Shown: positions 35,419-46,977 of the stretch, one piece after another
Layout of the letters: every line of letters begins with the position of its first letter
Numbering within the stretch: the first letter of the stretch is position 1
Notes under the pieces: generated by a model
The model's input: the letters and a program-made list of their open reading frames with translations, nothing else
The model's database searches: none
Told to the model about the DNA's origin: nothing
Assembly: GCA_003255025.1 (NCBI GenBank)
Contig: QANY01009387.1
Coordinates: forward strand, 2,294,001 to 2,358,000
Reading direction: 5' to 3'
Length of the DNA: 64,000 bases
From: Datisca glomerata
Taxonomy: Eukaryota; Streptophyta; Magnoliopsida; Cucurbitales; Datiscaceae
Translations under genes and position numbers: made by a program

Positions 35419-35790
35419 TTAATGAGTTTAGGGTTTAGGGTTTTAGGGTTTAGTGTATAGTTTAGGGTATTGAGTTTTGGGTTTTCGGTTTTGGGTTTTA
35501 GGGTTTAGGGTTTAGTTTTTGGGTTTTGGGTTAAGGGATTAGAGTTTTGGGTTTTAGGGTTTTAGGGCTTGCTACTTTGCAAATATTATCTCATACAACT
35601 TTATCAGTTATCTTAATGTTTTAAAGTTTAGGGTTTAGCATTTTTAGTTTAGGGTTTTAGGGTTGAGGGTTCAGGATTTCAGGGATTCGGTTTTAGGGTT
35701 TAGTTATTTCGGTTTTTAGGATTTAGGATTTCGGGGTTTAGCATTTAGTGTTTTAGGCTTTAGGATTTCGGTGGTTTAGGGTTTGGGTTT
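35419..35790 (+). repeat. Degenerate telomere-like (TTTAGGG) repeats inside the copia LTR
   Basis: Many copies of TTTAGGG, TTTTAGGG and TTTTGGG variants over about 370 bp on the + strand. TTTAGGG is the plant telomere unit. The array lies wholly within the 3' LTR at 35025-35860, so it travelled with the element or arose in it, and is not a chromosome-end remnant of this locus. Confidence 0.85.
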
Positions 35791-36103
35791 ATACTTATTT
35801 GACAGTCAACAATGCATAATTATTCACATATAAGTCCAACGTCCGATTAAAGATTCAACAATCTCCCACTTGGACTATACGTATAACCTTATAATTATGC
35901 TTTGCAAAAATAACCGAACGAGCTCAACTTTGCTGCCATAGCCAAAATGTATCTATAACCGATCCGGTCTATCAATCATTCCCAACATAAGATCAAAGCG
36001 GCCTTCGTTACATCAATCGTCACTCAATCACGTATGTCAATACAACTGAATGACATGGATTATGATGTGGATGCGTAGTATGGAAATTTCATGTAATGTG
36101 ATC

Positions 36104-36157
36104 CTACCATCCCTATTTCCAATTGATCCTACCATCCCTATTTCCAATTGATCCTTC
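36104..36157. repeat. 27-bp tandem duplication in the copia internal region
   Basis: Two exact consecutive copies beginning GATCCTACCATCCCTATTTC. Confidence 0.9.
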
Positions 36158-37639
36158 GTAAATCTTAGTGAGATCAAATCATACCAGAATCAGAGTGTGA
36201 ATTAGCCAAAACTTTATTTCTACAAAAATTACCTTAAAATATCCATAAACCGAAACAACTGAAAATATGTCTATAAATAAGTACATCGAATATCACAAAC
36301 TCACACTAAAAAAACCGAATAACATCAACCGCTATGACACCCATAAGAGCAGTATGCTCATGAAACTGTTCGGGTGCCAATCCCTTAGTAAGCGGATCCG
36401 CAATTATGGAGTTTGTTTCGACGTGCTCTCCTTAACAACCAGGAGCTTGAAGTCTCTGTATTTCGACTTTGTCTAGCTCGTGTTGTTATTAGAATAGAAG
36501 ACTACTGACTCATTGTCACAAAATAACTTGAGTGTCTCTCAATACCGTCCACTATCTACAGCCTTGTAACAATATTTCGCAATCATATTCCGTGATTGGA
36601 TGCCTCATAACATGTTATCTTGGCATCCAACAAAATCGGAATCAGTATATCCAACGATCTCAATCTAATCTAACCTCTGATATGTGAGCATGTAGTCTTT
36701 TGTTCTTTATAAATATCGCAAGACCGTTTAGCTGCTTTCCAATGGTATATGCCTGAATTGCTTAAATACCTGCCCAACATCCCATTCACGTGCGCAATAT
36801 CTAGACGTGTATAAACCTGAGCATACACCAGACTCCCTACTACTGAGGCATAGAGAATCTTCTGCATTTCTTTTTCATCAAAATTATTCTTAGAACACCG
36901 ATTGAGACTAAACCTGTCTCCCTTAGCCATAGGGGACATCACATGGTTTGCAGTATTGCATGTCTTGTCTTTTGAGAACCTTTTCAATATAGCTCCTTTG
37001 TGATAATCGAAGAATACCTCAAGAACCATCTCAGTGTATTTGGATCTCTAATACAAAAAAGGCATCACCGAGATCTTTCATCTCAAAATTCTTAGCTAGA
37101 AATCTCTTAGTGTCGAGCAATAAGCCTATACCGTTGCTGGCAAGCAAGATGTCAACCACATATAAAACCAGAAAAGTATGCTTGCTCCCACAGAACTTAT
37201 GGTATATAAAATCATCGACAAAGGCATCACAAAACCGAACGAGAGGATCACCTGATAAAACTTGAAATACCATTGTCGAGATGCATGTTTGAGTCTATAG
37301 CCGCGAACAAGGCCGCAGCTTTCCATAGCAGTCCAAGATCTATAACTTAATTCCGATTCTCAATGATTCAACATGATTTGCTCTGATACCACTTGTTAAA
37401 ATCAAAAATCTCCATCGGTATGAACCATATAGTATAAAAACCCAAGATCTCATGTTGAACACACCAAGAATCAAATCAATAATAGAGCGGGACCATACCT
37501 AAATCTATGACGATAGATTACGTTGCTTAGAGCCGAGCGGTTGGCCTTCAGATCAACACGATTGGTGAATATGGTGAGAGAGTGATGAGAATGCAAATAA
37601 AGAGCAACAATAGTAGAGGCAAAGAGAGAGATGTTTCTT

Positions 37640-40600
37640 AGGCACACCCTCCACCAGAGTCACAAATGCATAAATACCATGTCCTTTAACCTACAGCTTC
37701 GAATATGTTTCTTAGGCACACAGGCGATAAACATACGCACTAATTGAAACATCTTTCTTCTGAAAGTAACTATTGCCTTGTCTCCTCTCTTTGTTCAGCA
37801 TCACACTCAGTGCATACGCACATCAAAAGTTGCAAACCTACTTCATGCTCACACCAACCACAGCAGCCTCTGCACACTGGGGAAGTGAAACCAGTGCAGA
37901 TTCCACTTTTGCAGTCCCAATACGATGCCCACTGCAGCATAAATTGTTAATGTATGAAGTGTCACACAAAGGAAATAAAAGGAGTGTCATGGTTTCTTAA
38001 TGATGCGTTGACGCTGTGAAATAAAAGGCTTATCCGCCTGACGTTGATGACATCATTAACTCTTCCGGTAAGCCAATGGTATCCATCCTTGTCCCTGATG
38101 ATAACATATACAAATTACAGGTTTTTTAATCAGGACTTTCTATACAGATTAGCATAATTATCTAACTTGTTGGCTTGAAACAAATCTAAAATAACCATCA
38201 TTGTTAATCCAAATATTGTTCATTGTCCATATGTGTGCATGCTATCATCATGTATGATATAATTGTAGCCACTAATACAAAGGTAATAATAACCAAAAAG
38301 TAACTATTATTTTATCACTAAAAATTTGCTAGTAATAACTTACCTGCTGCAGCCATCACCGCTGAAGTAGTAGCCAGGGAATGGCTTAAAGTATGTTGTT
38401 TCATATCTTTCATGATCACCGTAGAGTGTTCTGAATGCAGCAGGCCATGAGCTTCTCACACACATATAGCCGCTGCACTCACCTTCAATCTCAACTCCCT
38501 TCTCGACCACCATAACAGGCTGCAGATGCACCAAAAATAATGAAGCAAGAAAGATTTAGTAAGGAGATAATGTCACATCCAGAAAGTAGATCCTAGGATT
38601 CATGCAAATTAACAAAGGGAATTCTTGAGGTTCCAACTGATCCCAAAACAAAAGGAGGAAAAAAGAATTCTTGAAGTACCTGAACTCCGAAGAAAGGAAA
38701 AGTAGCTGAACCAGGCTTTTGCGGCCATGCTCCTGGTAGTGGGGTGATCTGCCAGATAAACATAGTGAACCATTAAACATTTATTATATGATAAAATGCA
38801 CAAAATGGGTTTAAGAACGTGCATGTACAGAAGTGTTCCATGTAAATGAAAGTTCCGCCATGAAGCATGACAATGAATGCTCTCTATAAAAGGAAAATAC
38901 AGAACAATGAAATTGAAATACCATAAAACCGCCAGTTTCAGTTTGCCACCAAGTATCAGATATAGGGCACCTTGAATCCCCAACCACATTGAAAAACCAC
39001 CTGAGGGATATAAAACGTCTTAGAAAAAACAATTCACGTCAAAAGAAAATAAGTTCAACTTTCTGTTTAACTGAAAACATATTTAGGACCTCCATGCACT
39101 TGGATTAATAGGTTCGCCCACAGTTCCAAGAACCCGTAGGGATTTTCTAGAGTGGCGGGTGACATACTGCATATAGAATCAATACACCAATTATAATATT
39201 AAATTGCGCACAGCTTCAAGTGGTAGAGTCCTCAATTATGTGCATATATTGACATGGTTTAGTAAAGAAACCTGGTAACTTGTTCACCTCAGACCATAGG
39301 GACTATGAAACGTTAAGTTAGCAACCATAATCCGGGAAACTAATAACAGAAAACTTTTTAATGTAGGAAAAAGAAGATAACTCGGCCAGATGGTAGATTT
39401 TGAATACTACACAAGATCTCGTGTTGGCATTCAAGAGGAGCGTCAAAAAGGGTAACAAAAATTGATTTTCAAAAAGGGTACAGAAATCCATTTTCTTGTT
39501 AAGATCTTTGATTTTCATGCCATTAATTTAACTTGAGGGAGGTCAACAACGAAAAGGGTGATGTAAATTGATTTAATTACCTCAATTAAGAAAATACGAC
39601 TGAGATTTTTTAGCAACTATATGTCACACGTAGATGACAATGCTTGGTGCAATATCCTAATTAGCAACAATTTCTTAACTGATTCTGCTTGATAGAAAGG
39701 GTTCAATATGCATGTGTGTGTGTATCAATTCTCACCTCATCCCTATCACGCATCAGGGACCGTACCAATGTAGGAGCAGTATAAAATATTGTCACCTTGT
39801 ACTTATCAACAATGTCCCAACAACGCCCAGGATCAGGATAATTTGGAGCCTGCAGGTAATAAATAAACAATATCCTATTAGCTAAAACCATAAAGAACCA
39901 ATGTAAAAGATCTATTCATTAACTTTCAGTCCTACTTAATTATGCCGACTTTCAAAAAAGTAATATTAATTATGCCAACTTAGAATGCTGAAGCTGAAGT
40001 GAGCATGACAATCTTTAACTTATCAAACATGTGGAAACATCAAGATTACTGCATCTTGTGTTCATGTCCAACTTTCTGAGGGAAATTTATGAAGGAAATA
40101 TACACACAGTACACACCATACTTCACTGGAAGATGACCGAATCAAAGAAAGACAGAGAAAAGTCATTAGAATCTATTTTGCAGAGAGATTTTCCTTATGG
40201 TACTATACAAATTTTTCTCAGTCTTCTCTATGAGAAGCCTGAGAACAGTAAAGCTATTAATATATCACGCAGCCAGAGGTCAGTCCATCAGAGCAGCTCG
40301 CTTGGACAGCTGACCTCTACTTATGAGGCCCTTGCGCATCATGGGATAAATTTATATGCTATATCATGCAGGAATTAATCTTGATGGATGATACTGATAG
40401 AATTGCTATTACGAATGTTTGTTCTAATGTATACTTGTTTCCTCGCATCAAAAAATGCAAATTACTAAGCAGACTCACAAGCTTGATCCATTACCCCTTC
40501 AAAAACAACAATGCTTGCCCCATTGAGCATAGGCCCATATGTGACATAGCTGTGCCCAGTAATCCAACCACAGTCGGCTGTGCACCTAAATCAGGACAAG

Positions 40601-43233
40601 AACATTTCAAAATAAACATCATTAGACTCTTCCAATTCCAACTTATGCCAATCAATAAGGTTGACATATATAGGGAACAAGTGAAGTTCGCAACCATACC
40701 AGTAAATGTCAGATGGTTTGTAGTCAAAGGCATACTTAAACGTTGTTGCTGTGTACACCATATATCCTCCAGTAGTATGAAGGACACCCTTCAAAAATGT
40801 AAAAAAAAAATATCATTTGGTTTCATGCCAAATCGAAAAGAAAGAAAAGATATTGACTAAATGACGGAACAAATCTACCTTGGGCTTTCCAGTGCTCCCA
40901 CTAGTATAAAGAAGAAATAGTGGATCCTCTGCATCAACCCATTCCACTGCACAAGTGATTGGAAATGTAGGAACAACATCCTGAAAGATAGTCATCGATC
41001 ATGAACACGTCCAAAAATATTCCTTTTTATATACCTTTTAAAGTGTATATTGCAAAAAGTAACACAGTCATGTCACATTACATATCCTAGGAACTGTGCA
41101 TCTATACTCCTTAATTTTGTTACAGTTACTTATCCACTTTATAGGCATAGCATGGAGAAAGCCATAGAGGACATAAACGACTGAATTCAAAAATATCTTC
41201 ATGAGAATCAATAGATAAAGGGACAAAACACAAACCTGCCACCATATATCTCTTCCTTCCTGCCATTTAGTACACTCTCTGTTCAATGCTGACTCATTTT
41301 CATAGGTTAAGCAAGCCACTGTTACAAAAAGAAGTAAGAAGTTAAATATTTCTGTTGGGAACACGATGAATGTTACCATGAAAACATGGTACCATGCAAA
41401 GATTCCCAAGAAAGGATAAATCTTTTGGAGACTTTTTGTACTTCATTTAATGAAGTTTCATTTTCCTAGTAGGATACAAATAAATGTTATCTCTTTTGGC
41501 TTTACATCATTTGTTTAATCTAGTAGTATGAAAATAAATGCATCTCATAATGTCTCTATTGTCTAAAAGTCCTTTCAATGTAGAACTACAAACTCGACAA
41601 ACAACCAAAACAATTCAGATATTTGAACAACAATATCCCATTGTACTCCTCTTCCATATTCATTCTACACCATTTCAACATATTATAAGGCTAATGTGCT
41701 CTGTCGCTCATTGATCATCTGATTTGGACATAAACAAGTTCAAAACTCTAGAGAAGCATGGTATAACTTTACCGGAAAAAAAAAAGAAGAAAGAAAAAGG
41801 GAGCAGAGTATAACTTTAAGCACCATAGCCATAACTAAACATATCCCCACCTACAGATACCCCTTGCTGAGCTGATTCAGTAAGGGCAGCATCAACAATT
41901 TCTTTAAGCTGGATGGTCTTGGAACCCCGTTTAACAGCATTACAAGTAATCACAAGTTTGGGTTTGCAATCTATGATTCTTTGGGCAAGAGACTCGGAAG
42001 AAAAACCAGCAAACACAACCTAAAAGAATGCAGAAAACAGTAGAAATCAACTTCCAATAATTGAAAACAATGAAACTTTTGAAGGTAGTTAAGGTTTCTC
42101 ACTAGAGAGGGACAATAGTGTCTTGCATTACCGAGTGAACAGCACCAATTCGAGCACATGCAAGCATGGCAATTGGAAGTTCCATTAGCATGGGCAAATA
42201 AATTACTACAGCATCACCCTTTCTAACACCAATATATCTCAGGTAGTTCGCAAGCTGTTAATGGATAGATGAGACCAGTTAACCAAACAGCCAAAAAAAA
42301 TTTCAACTGAGGAATGTTTGTCTAGATGAGTAAAAACATTTTTGTTTGATATTATGGTGTTGTATACTTGAAGAAACAAGACCGTATGTCCAAGAGATAT
42401 AGTACTTACCTGGCAGACTTTGTGAAGAAGCTGGGTGTAAGTCAAAGTGTCATCAAATTCAGGTTCATTTCCTTCCCAGTAAATGGCAATTTTATCACCA
42501 AGCCCGGCTTCAACATTTCTGTCAAGGCAGTTGTAGCAAATGTTGGTGATACCTCCCTTGAACCACTGCACAGATTTGAGAAGCGTTTTCGGTAAAGATC
42601 TCAATAAGCGAATAACAGAGGGACTATAGTTGCTACAGGGGTTTTTACACCGAAAATGAAGGAAGCGCATAAATAGGGAGAGAATAGGGAGAAGGAAGCA
42701 CAATGTAGCATCACCTCTATCTTTATATCGCCTTTCCGGACATCAAGATTCTCAAAGTAAACTTGTTGGCCCCATTTTTCTTTCCAGTAGAACTCGGACG
42801 ATGCTATGTCAGACCAAAATCCAGCAGGATCCTCAATGGACCTCTTATACATCTCCAAATACTGATTACCGAGAGAGATTGACAAAGAATGAGCAGGCTA
42901 AATCAAAATGCTTCAATTAACTCATCACCAGGTAAGAAATTTTCCGATCAATGCATAAATTTTAAGCAAAAACAAGGACTATGTATATATATTGAAGACT
43001 GTACGAGTGTATGATATTATTGGAAAGTAAAGAAACACCTTTTGTGGGGAGGGAATGTGAGCCTGGCCAGAAAACTTATCGGTAGGAAGGACAAGGTTAT
43101 CCTCTTCGGTAGCGAGAGATTCTCCCAAAATCACGGCATTCAACCGAGGTATTTTTCCGGCCCCAGATGGCAAAGTCGCCATTGACTCAACATGTCTCAG
43201 GTGATTCAACGTTCTTAAATCCTCTGAAGCCAT
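37640..43233 (-). CDS. ACS: Acetyl-CoA synthetase (AMP-forming), 3' end broken
   Basis: ACS ligates acetate to CoA with ATP; the plant enzyme is plastidial or peroxisomal. Exons (minus order): 43233-43039, 42861-42715, 42565-42410, 42254-42132, 42019-41851, 41318-41236, 40980-40879, 40788-40700, 40585-40495, 39849-39736, 39166-39090, 39000-38922, 38748-38680, 38519-38344, 38094-38038, 37931-37842, 37690-37640. Exons 1-15 join in frame (575 codons, from MASEDLRTL). Signatures are [10 protein letters not shown] (ATP-binding P-loop), [10 protein letters not shown] and [16 protein letters not shown] leads into the C-terminal domain. Damage at the end: exon 15 is followed by GC, not GT; exon 16 (GHRIGTA) lacks one base before its end; exon 17 matches only to FVTLVEGVP and then diverges. 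The last 75-80 residues, including the PKTRSGK catalytic-lysine motif, are absent. Identity is certain; function is doubtful. No transit peptide is obvious at this start. Confidence 0.9.
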
Positions 43234-43239
43234 GGCCAC

Positions 43240-44499
43240 CTTCTATTGCATCCAGCTGCTTCTTCTTCTGCAGGCAATCAAATCCAGACGAGGATATCCG
43301 ACAACAACCAATGGAAACTAAATCAAAATTAAGGAACCACCAATGCAAATGCAAGATATCGTGCGCGGATAGGAAGAATCGCTACTACTTACTACAACGA
43401 TTGTCGTACTAATGAGCAACAGCAGCAGAAGTAGAATGGAGATCTATCAATACAGTCGGATTCAATGAGGAACCGGAAGAGATGATGTGTACCGGAATGA
43501 GACGCAGCTGTGGAGATTAGCAGGAACCCGTGTGTGTGTCTGTATATGAATTTGGAGCATCGTTTTGCTAAATTGTCAACGCTTCCCAAATGAAAATGAA
43601 ATGAATAGTATCTCTTTGGTTTATTTGACCTTTTATAGATTGATGATAGCTGTCAATTTATATTCAAGGGAAAATGATGCTATAACCGCTCTAGTTCTAT
43701 AACATCACGCGATTCACATGTACTACAATCTTAAACAACAGTTGGAATCATTAACGGGGTCGGGGAGCACTCCGTCACAAAAGGCACGTGGGATCAAAAT
43801 TTGGACAAAATTCAGACAACGAGAATAAGCGAATATATCAGAGCATGAGCAATCATCAAGATGGTGTTAATAGGTTTTGTTTTAGAGTTTGATCAACCGT
43901 AAACTCTCCCAATCGAGTAATTATATACAAATAAATCATGTGGCGTACACATATTTCTTTAGTTAATGTTATTAACGTCGTTTCTAAATTTGACCACTGA
44001 TAATATTAATAAAAAGATGGACTAAAGTATCGTTTTTCAAAAATGAGATACTAAAATGCAATAATTGAAAGACATAAAGAACATTAGTGGCACATACATA
44101 TATCCAAAAGCCATATTCACTTGGTTTCTTCGTTCTTTTCACAAAACAAAAAATGGCATATGATCACTGGAAAGATTGTTCCACGAGCAGTTGAAGTGGT
44201 CTGTTCATGGCCCATAATGTTTTGGTTATAGTTTTTTTTTGGGTAAATTACATCAAATTAGGATTATAAAAGTACTTGTAAAAATATTCACGGATATCTG
44301 ATCTAATGGGTAGATTTCAAAAATTATAAATGGGTATGAGTTTTTATTATGTGGGTAATTTTTTATCAATTATAGATGGGTAGGGTATGAGTAATGCTCA
44401 ATGCTCATTGGGTACTCATTTTTTCTAAACAAATGTACATCAACTCCTCACGCAACTCTGATTAAGGGCATTTTCTCAATCTTGGATGATTCTGCTAGA

Positions 44500-44507
<8 letters not shown>
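43240..44507. other. ACS 5' flank and intergenic sequence
   Basis: 43240 to about 43560 is less AT-rich and probably carries the ACS 5' UTR and promoter on the minus strand. Nothing recognised beyond it. Confidence 0.4.
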
Positions 44508-44530
<23 letters not shown>

Positions 44531-45120
44531 ATGAAAATTGTGGTGTAATTCTTGTTATCATTCATGATTGACAATTGAATTTCATCAATTTTATAACTTT
44601 ATAATCGAACTAAACTGGATCATAATTGAATACCCGGACTAAAATTTATCAATTTTATAATCGAATCGAACTATAATTCATCAATGCTACAATCGAATCG
44701 AACTATAATTCATCAATGCTACAATCGAATAACATTTTCATTAATTTTATAATCCAACGGAAATGAAATTAATTTTTTTATACCTGAACTAAAATGTATC
44801 TCAGTTTTATAATCAAATTAGAATTCATGAAGTTTACGACAGAACCAAAGTAAATTGTCAATTTTATAATCGAATAACCAATAGTAAAATTAATCAATTT
44901 TATAATCGAACTAAATTAGAATTCATCAATCTTATCATCAAACCAAACTAAATCATCAATTGGATAAGAAAACCTAAAATCCATTAATTATACTAATATT
45001 CATCAACTTTATAATCAAACTAAACAAGATTATCAATTTTATAATCAAATAACCAACTATAGTTCATTAATTTTATAATAGAACTAAATTGGATTGTCAA
45101 TTTTATAATTGAATAATCAT
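44508..45120. repeat. AT microsatellite plus diverged minisatellite
   Basis: An (AT)10-12 run at 44510-44531 is followed by some 20 diverged copies of a unit like ATCAATTTTATAATCGAACT, including one exact 32-33-bp doublet at about 44665-44735. No coding role. Confidence 0.8.
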
Positions 45121-45321
45121 TTGGACATCAACTCGGACTCGCTCATAAGAAGAGATTTAATAATGCTTACAGTACACTTCGTAAGAATCTTCTTCTTTAT
45201 CAATATACAAGTACCCATTAGGGTACACATGCCTTAATGCGTATAACTCGTACCCACCAATTTAATTTAACATAGGTATATGGGTAGGGTATGGGTAGTA
45301 TGAATTTAAGATGAGTATTTA

Positions 45322-46567
45322 GGTCTTGTTTGGTAGTAGGGACTAGATAGTACTAAAATAATATTGTCCAACGTTTAACGAAAAAAATCATTCGTATTAG
45401 TTAATACGGTGGGACTGTTTGATCCCATCAACACTGTATAACTTAGTCCTCTCCTAAGAGAAGGGACTAAATATGACAAATGCGAACCAAGGTAAACGAG
45501 ACCACAGGAAGAATAGTAGCAAGCATGAGCAAAGACCCAACGATCCCGAAGCCTCTCTCTCACTGGACCTGATAGTTTTACCGTCGCAGGTGAGACATTC
45601 TTCCCGTTTCTTCTTTTTCTCTTCGTCTCCTCTTCTCTTTCGTTTTCTTTTCTTTTCCTCCTTCTTATATATAGGTTTTTGTTTCTCTGAATTGCTGATG
45701 AAAAGCTTTGGTTTTTGTTTCTTCTTAGATATTTTTCTTTATTATTGACTAAGAGATATTTTATTGGGAATGTATGGAGATCACAACCAAAATAATGAGC
45801 AGACAAGAATCATTAGGCATTCTTGAATCAAAATGAAGGAAGAGGCGTTATTGGACATACTTGATGATATAGTTGCAGGAGGCCTTGTTGTCATAATGAT
45901 TCTTTAAATCTGGTACTTTAACACTCATTGAGAAAAGGTTTGCATGAAAAGTGTCCTGACTGATTAAAGGCTAGCCTACATATTGAGTCTAAGCTAAGAA
46001 AATGGGAAAAAATGTATGGAACTATTCTTCGTTAGAGATGAATATGGGCTTTATTTTCGTACTTATTTTGTGATGCCTTAATGGATGAGCATGTATCATA
46101 TTTATATCATGAACATGAAAATGAGAGAATATTATGGTTGTTTATTTTGTGATGCATTGGTTGCATTATGCTATACTTTTTGTATGGATATTATAATAAA
46201 TGATGAAAATGAATGACGATGCTTCTGGATCATTTTTTGAATGTATTAATTATTGTTATTGGTGGATAAGTTTAAATTTATCTATTATATTTTTCTAGTA
46301 GCATGAATGAGATAATTTATTTTATAATTAAAAATGCAAAATAACATGTTAATTAGCTCCAAAAAGGCTTACGTGGATCAAATTATGACTAACAATTTTA
46401 CAAACCGATACTATGATGTGTCAAATATTGTACAAATAATATAGTTTTTAAATAATACAGTATCAAACACTAAATAATATTATTTAATCAAGTACAGCAC
46501 AATATAGTCCAATCTGACAGATTTAGTACAGTATTATTCAGTATTATCATGATTGTCAAACGAGGTC
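45322..46567. mobile_element. PIF/Harbinger-like non-autonomous DNA transposon
   Basis: The 1,246-bp element has imperfect 14-bp terminal inverted repeats, GGTCTTGTTTGGTA against GACCTCGTTTGACA on the other strand; all five differences are transitions. It is flanked on both sides by TTA (45319-45321, 46568-46570), the usual PIF/Harbinger target. Subterminal sequences also mirror each other (AGTACT, TAATATT-like). No transposase is visible. A GC-richer, splice-like stretch near 45540-45720 may be captured host sequence. Confidence 0.65.
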
Positions 46568-46977
46568 TTAATGGGTATACTCATTCCCTACTCAAGCTCA
46601 CCCATTGGCATCTCTACATCAAATCCTCATTTAGTTAACCTTGATTATACAAAAACTCATTATAGTTTTAAACCTTGTAAGGACACCCATGTAATTTTAT
46701 TTATCTACAAATAATTTCATATAAAAAAATCTAAAATACTTTTAACATTTTGTATTTTTGTAAAAAATTCATAGGTCATTATTATTTGTCATATTCTCAA
46801 TTTTATTTCCCTACATTTATAACTTGTATGAACAAGCGCTTCAAAATATCTTAAAAAAAAGTGCAAGTTGTGAAAGTATTTTGAGAAAAAAATTATGGAC
46901 TTATTTGTAAGTAAAATAAAACTACATGCACATTTGTATGTATTCGAAATTATAATATTTTCTGGAGTGTGGAATCT
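46568..46977. other. Short AT-rich spacer
   Basis: No feature recognised between the PIF-like element and the start of copia homology. Confidence 0.4.

Larger units (their letters stand above)
35025..37563 (-). mobile_element. Truncated Ty1/copia retrotransposon
   Basis: Minus-strand element. The 3' LTR is 35025-35860 (TGTTGAATCT..TTTTAACA). A polypurine tract CCAAGTGGGAGAT lies at 35861-35873 and the primer-binding site TGGTATCAGAGC at 37380-37391. The 5' LTR keeps only its last 170 bp (37394-37563), which match 35025-35195. Between them are RT (LVLYVVDILLASN, AKNFEMKDLGDA near 37080-37190), RT/RNase H junction blocks (ASVVGSLVYAQV, DIAHVNGMLGRYLSN near 36780-36850) and a collapsed RNase H with a tail ending ADPLTKGL near 36390. 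Gag, protease and integrase are gone. The truncated end abuts the broken 3' end of ACS. Confidence 0.9.

Noticed and set aside
40366..40860. 164-codon + strand frame in the ACS region
   Set aside because: Lies antisense to ACS exons 8 and 9 and their introns; the exons account for its open length.
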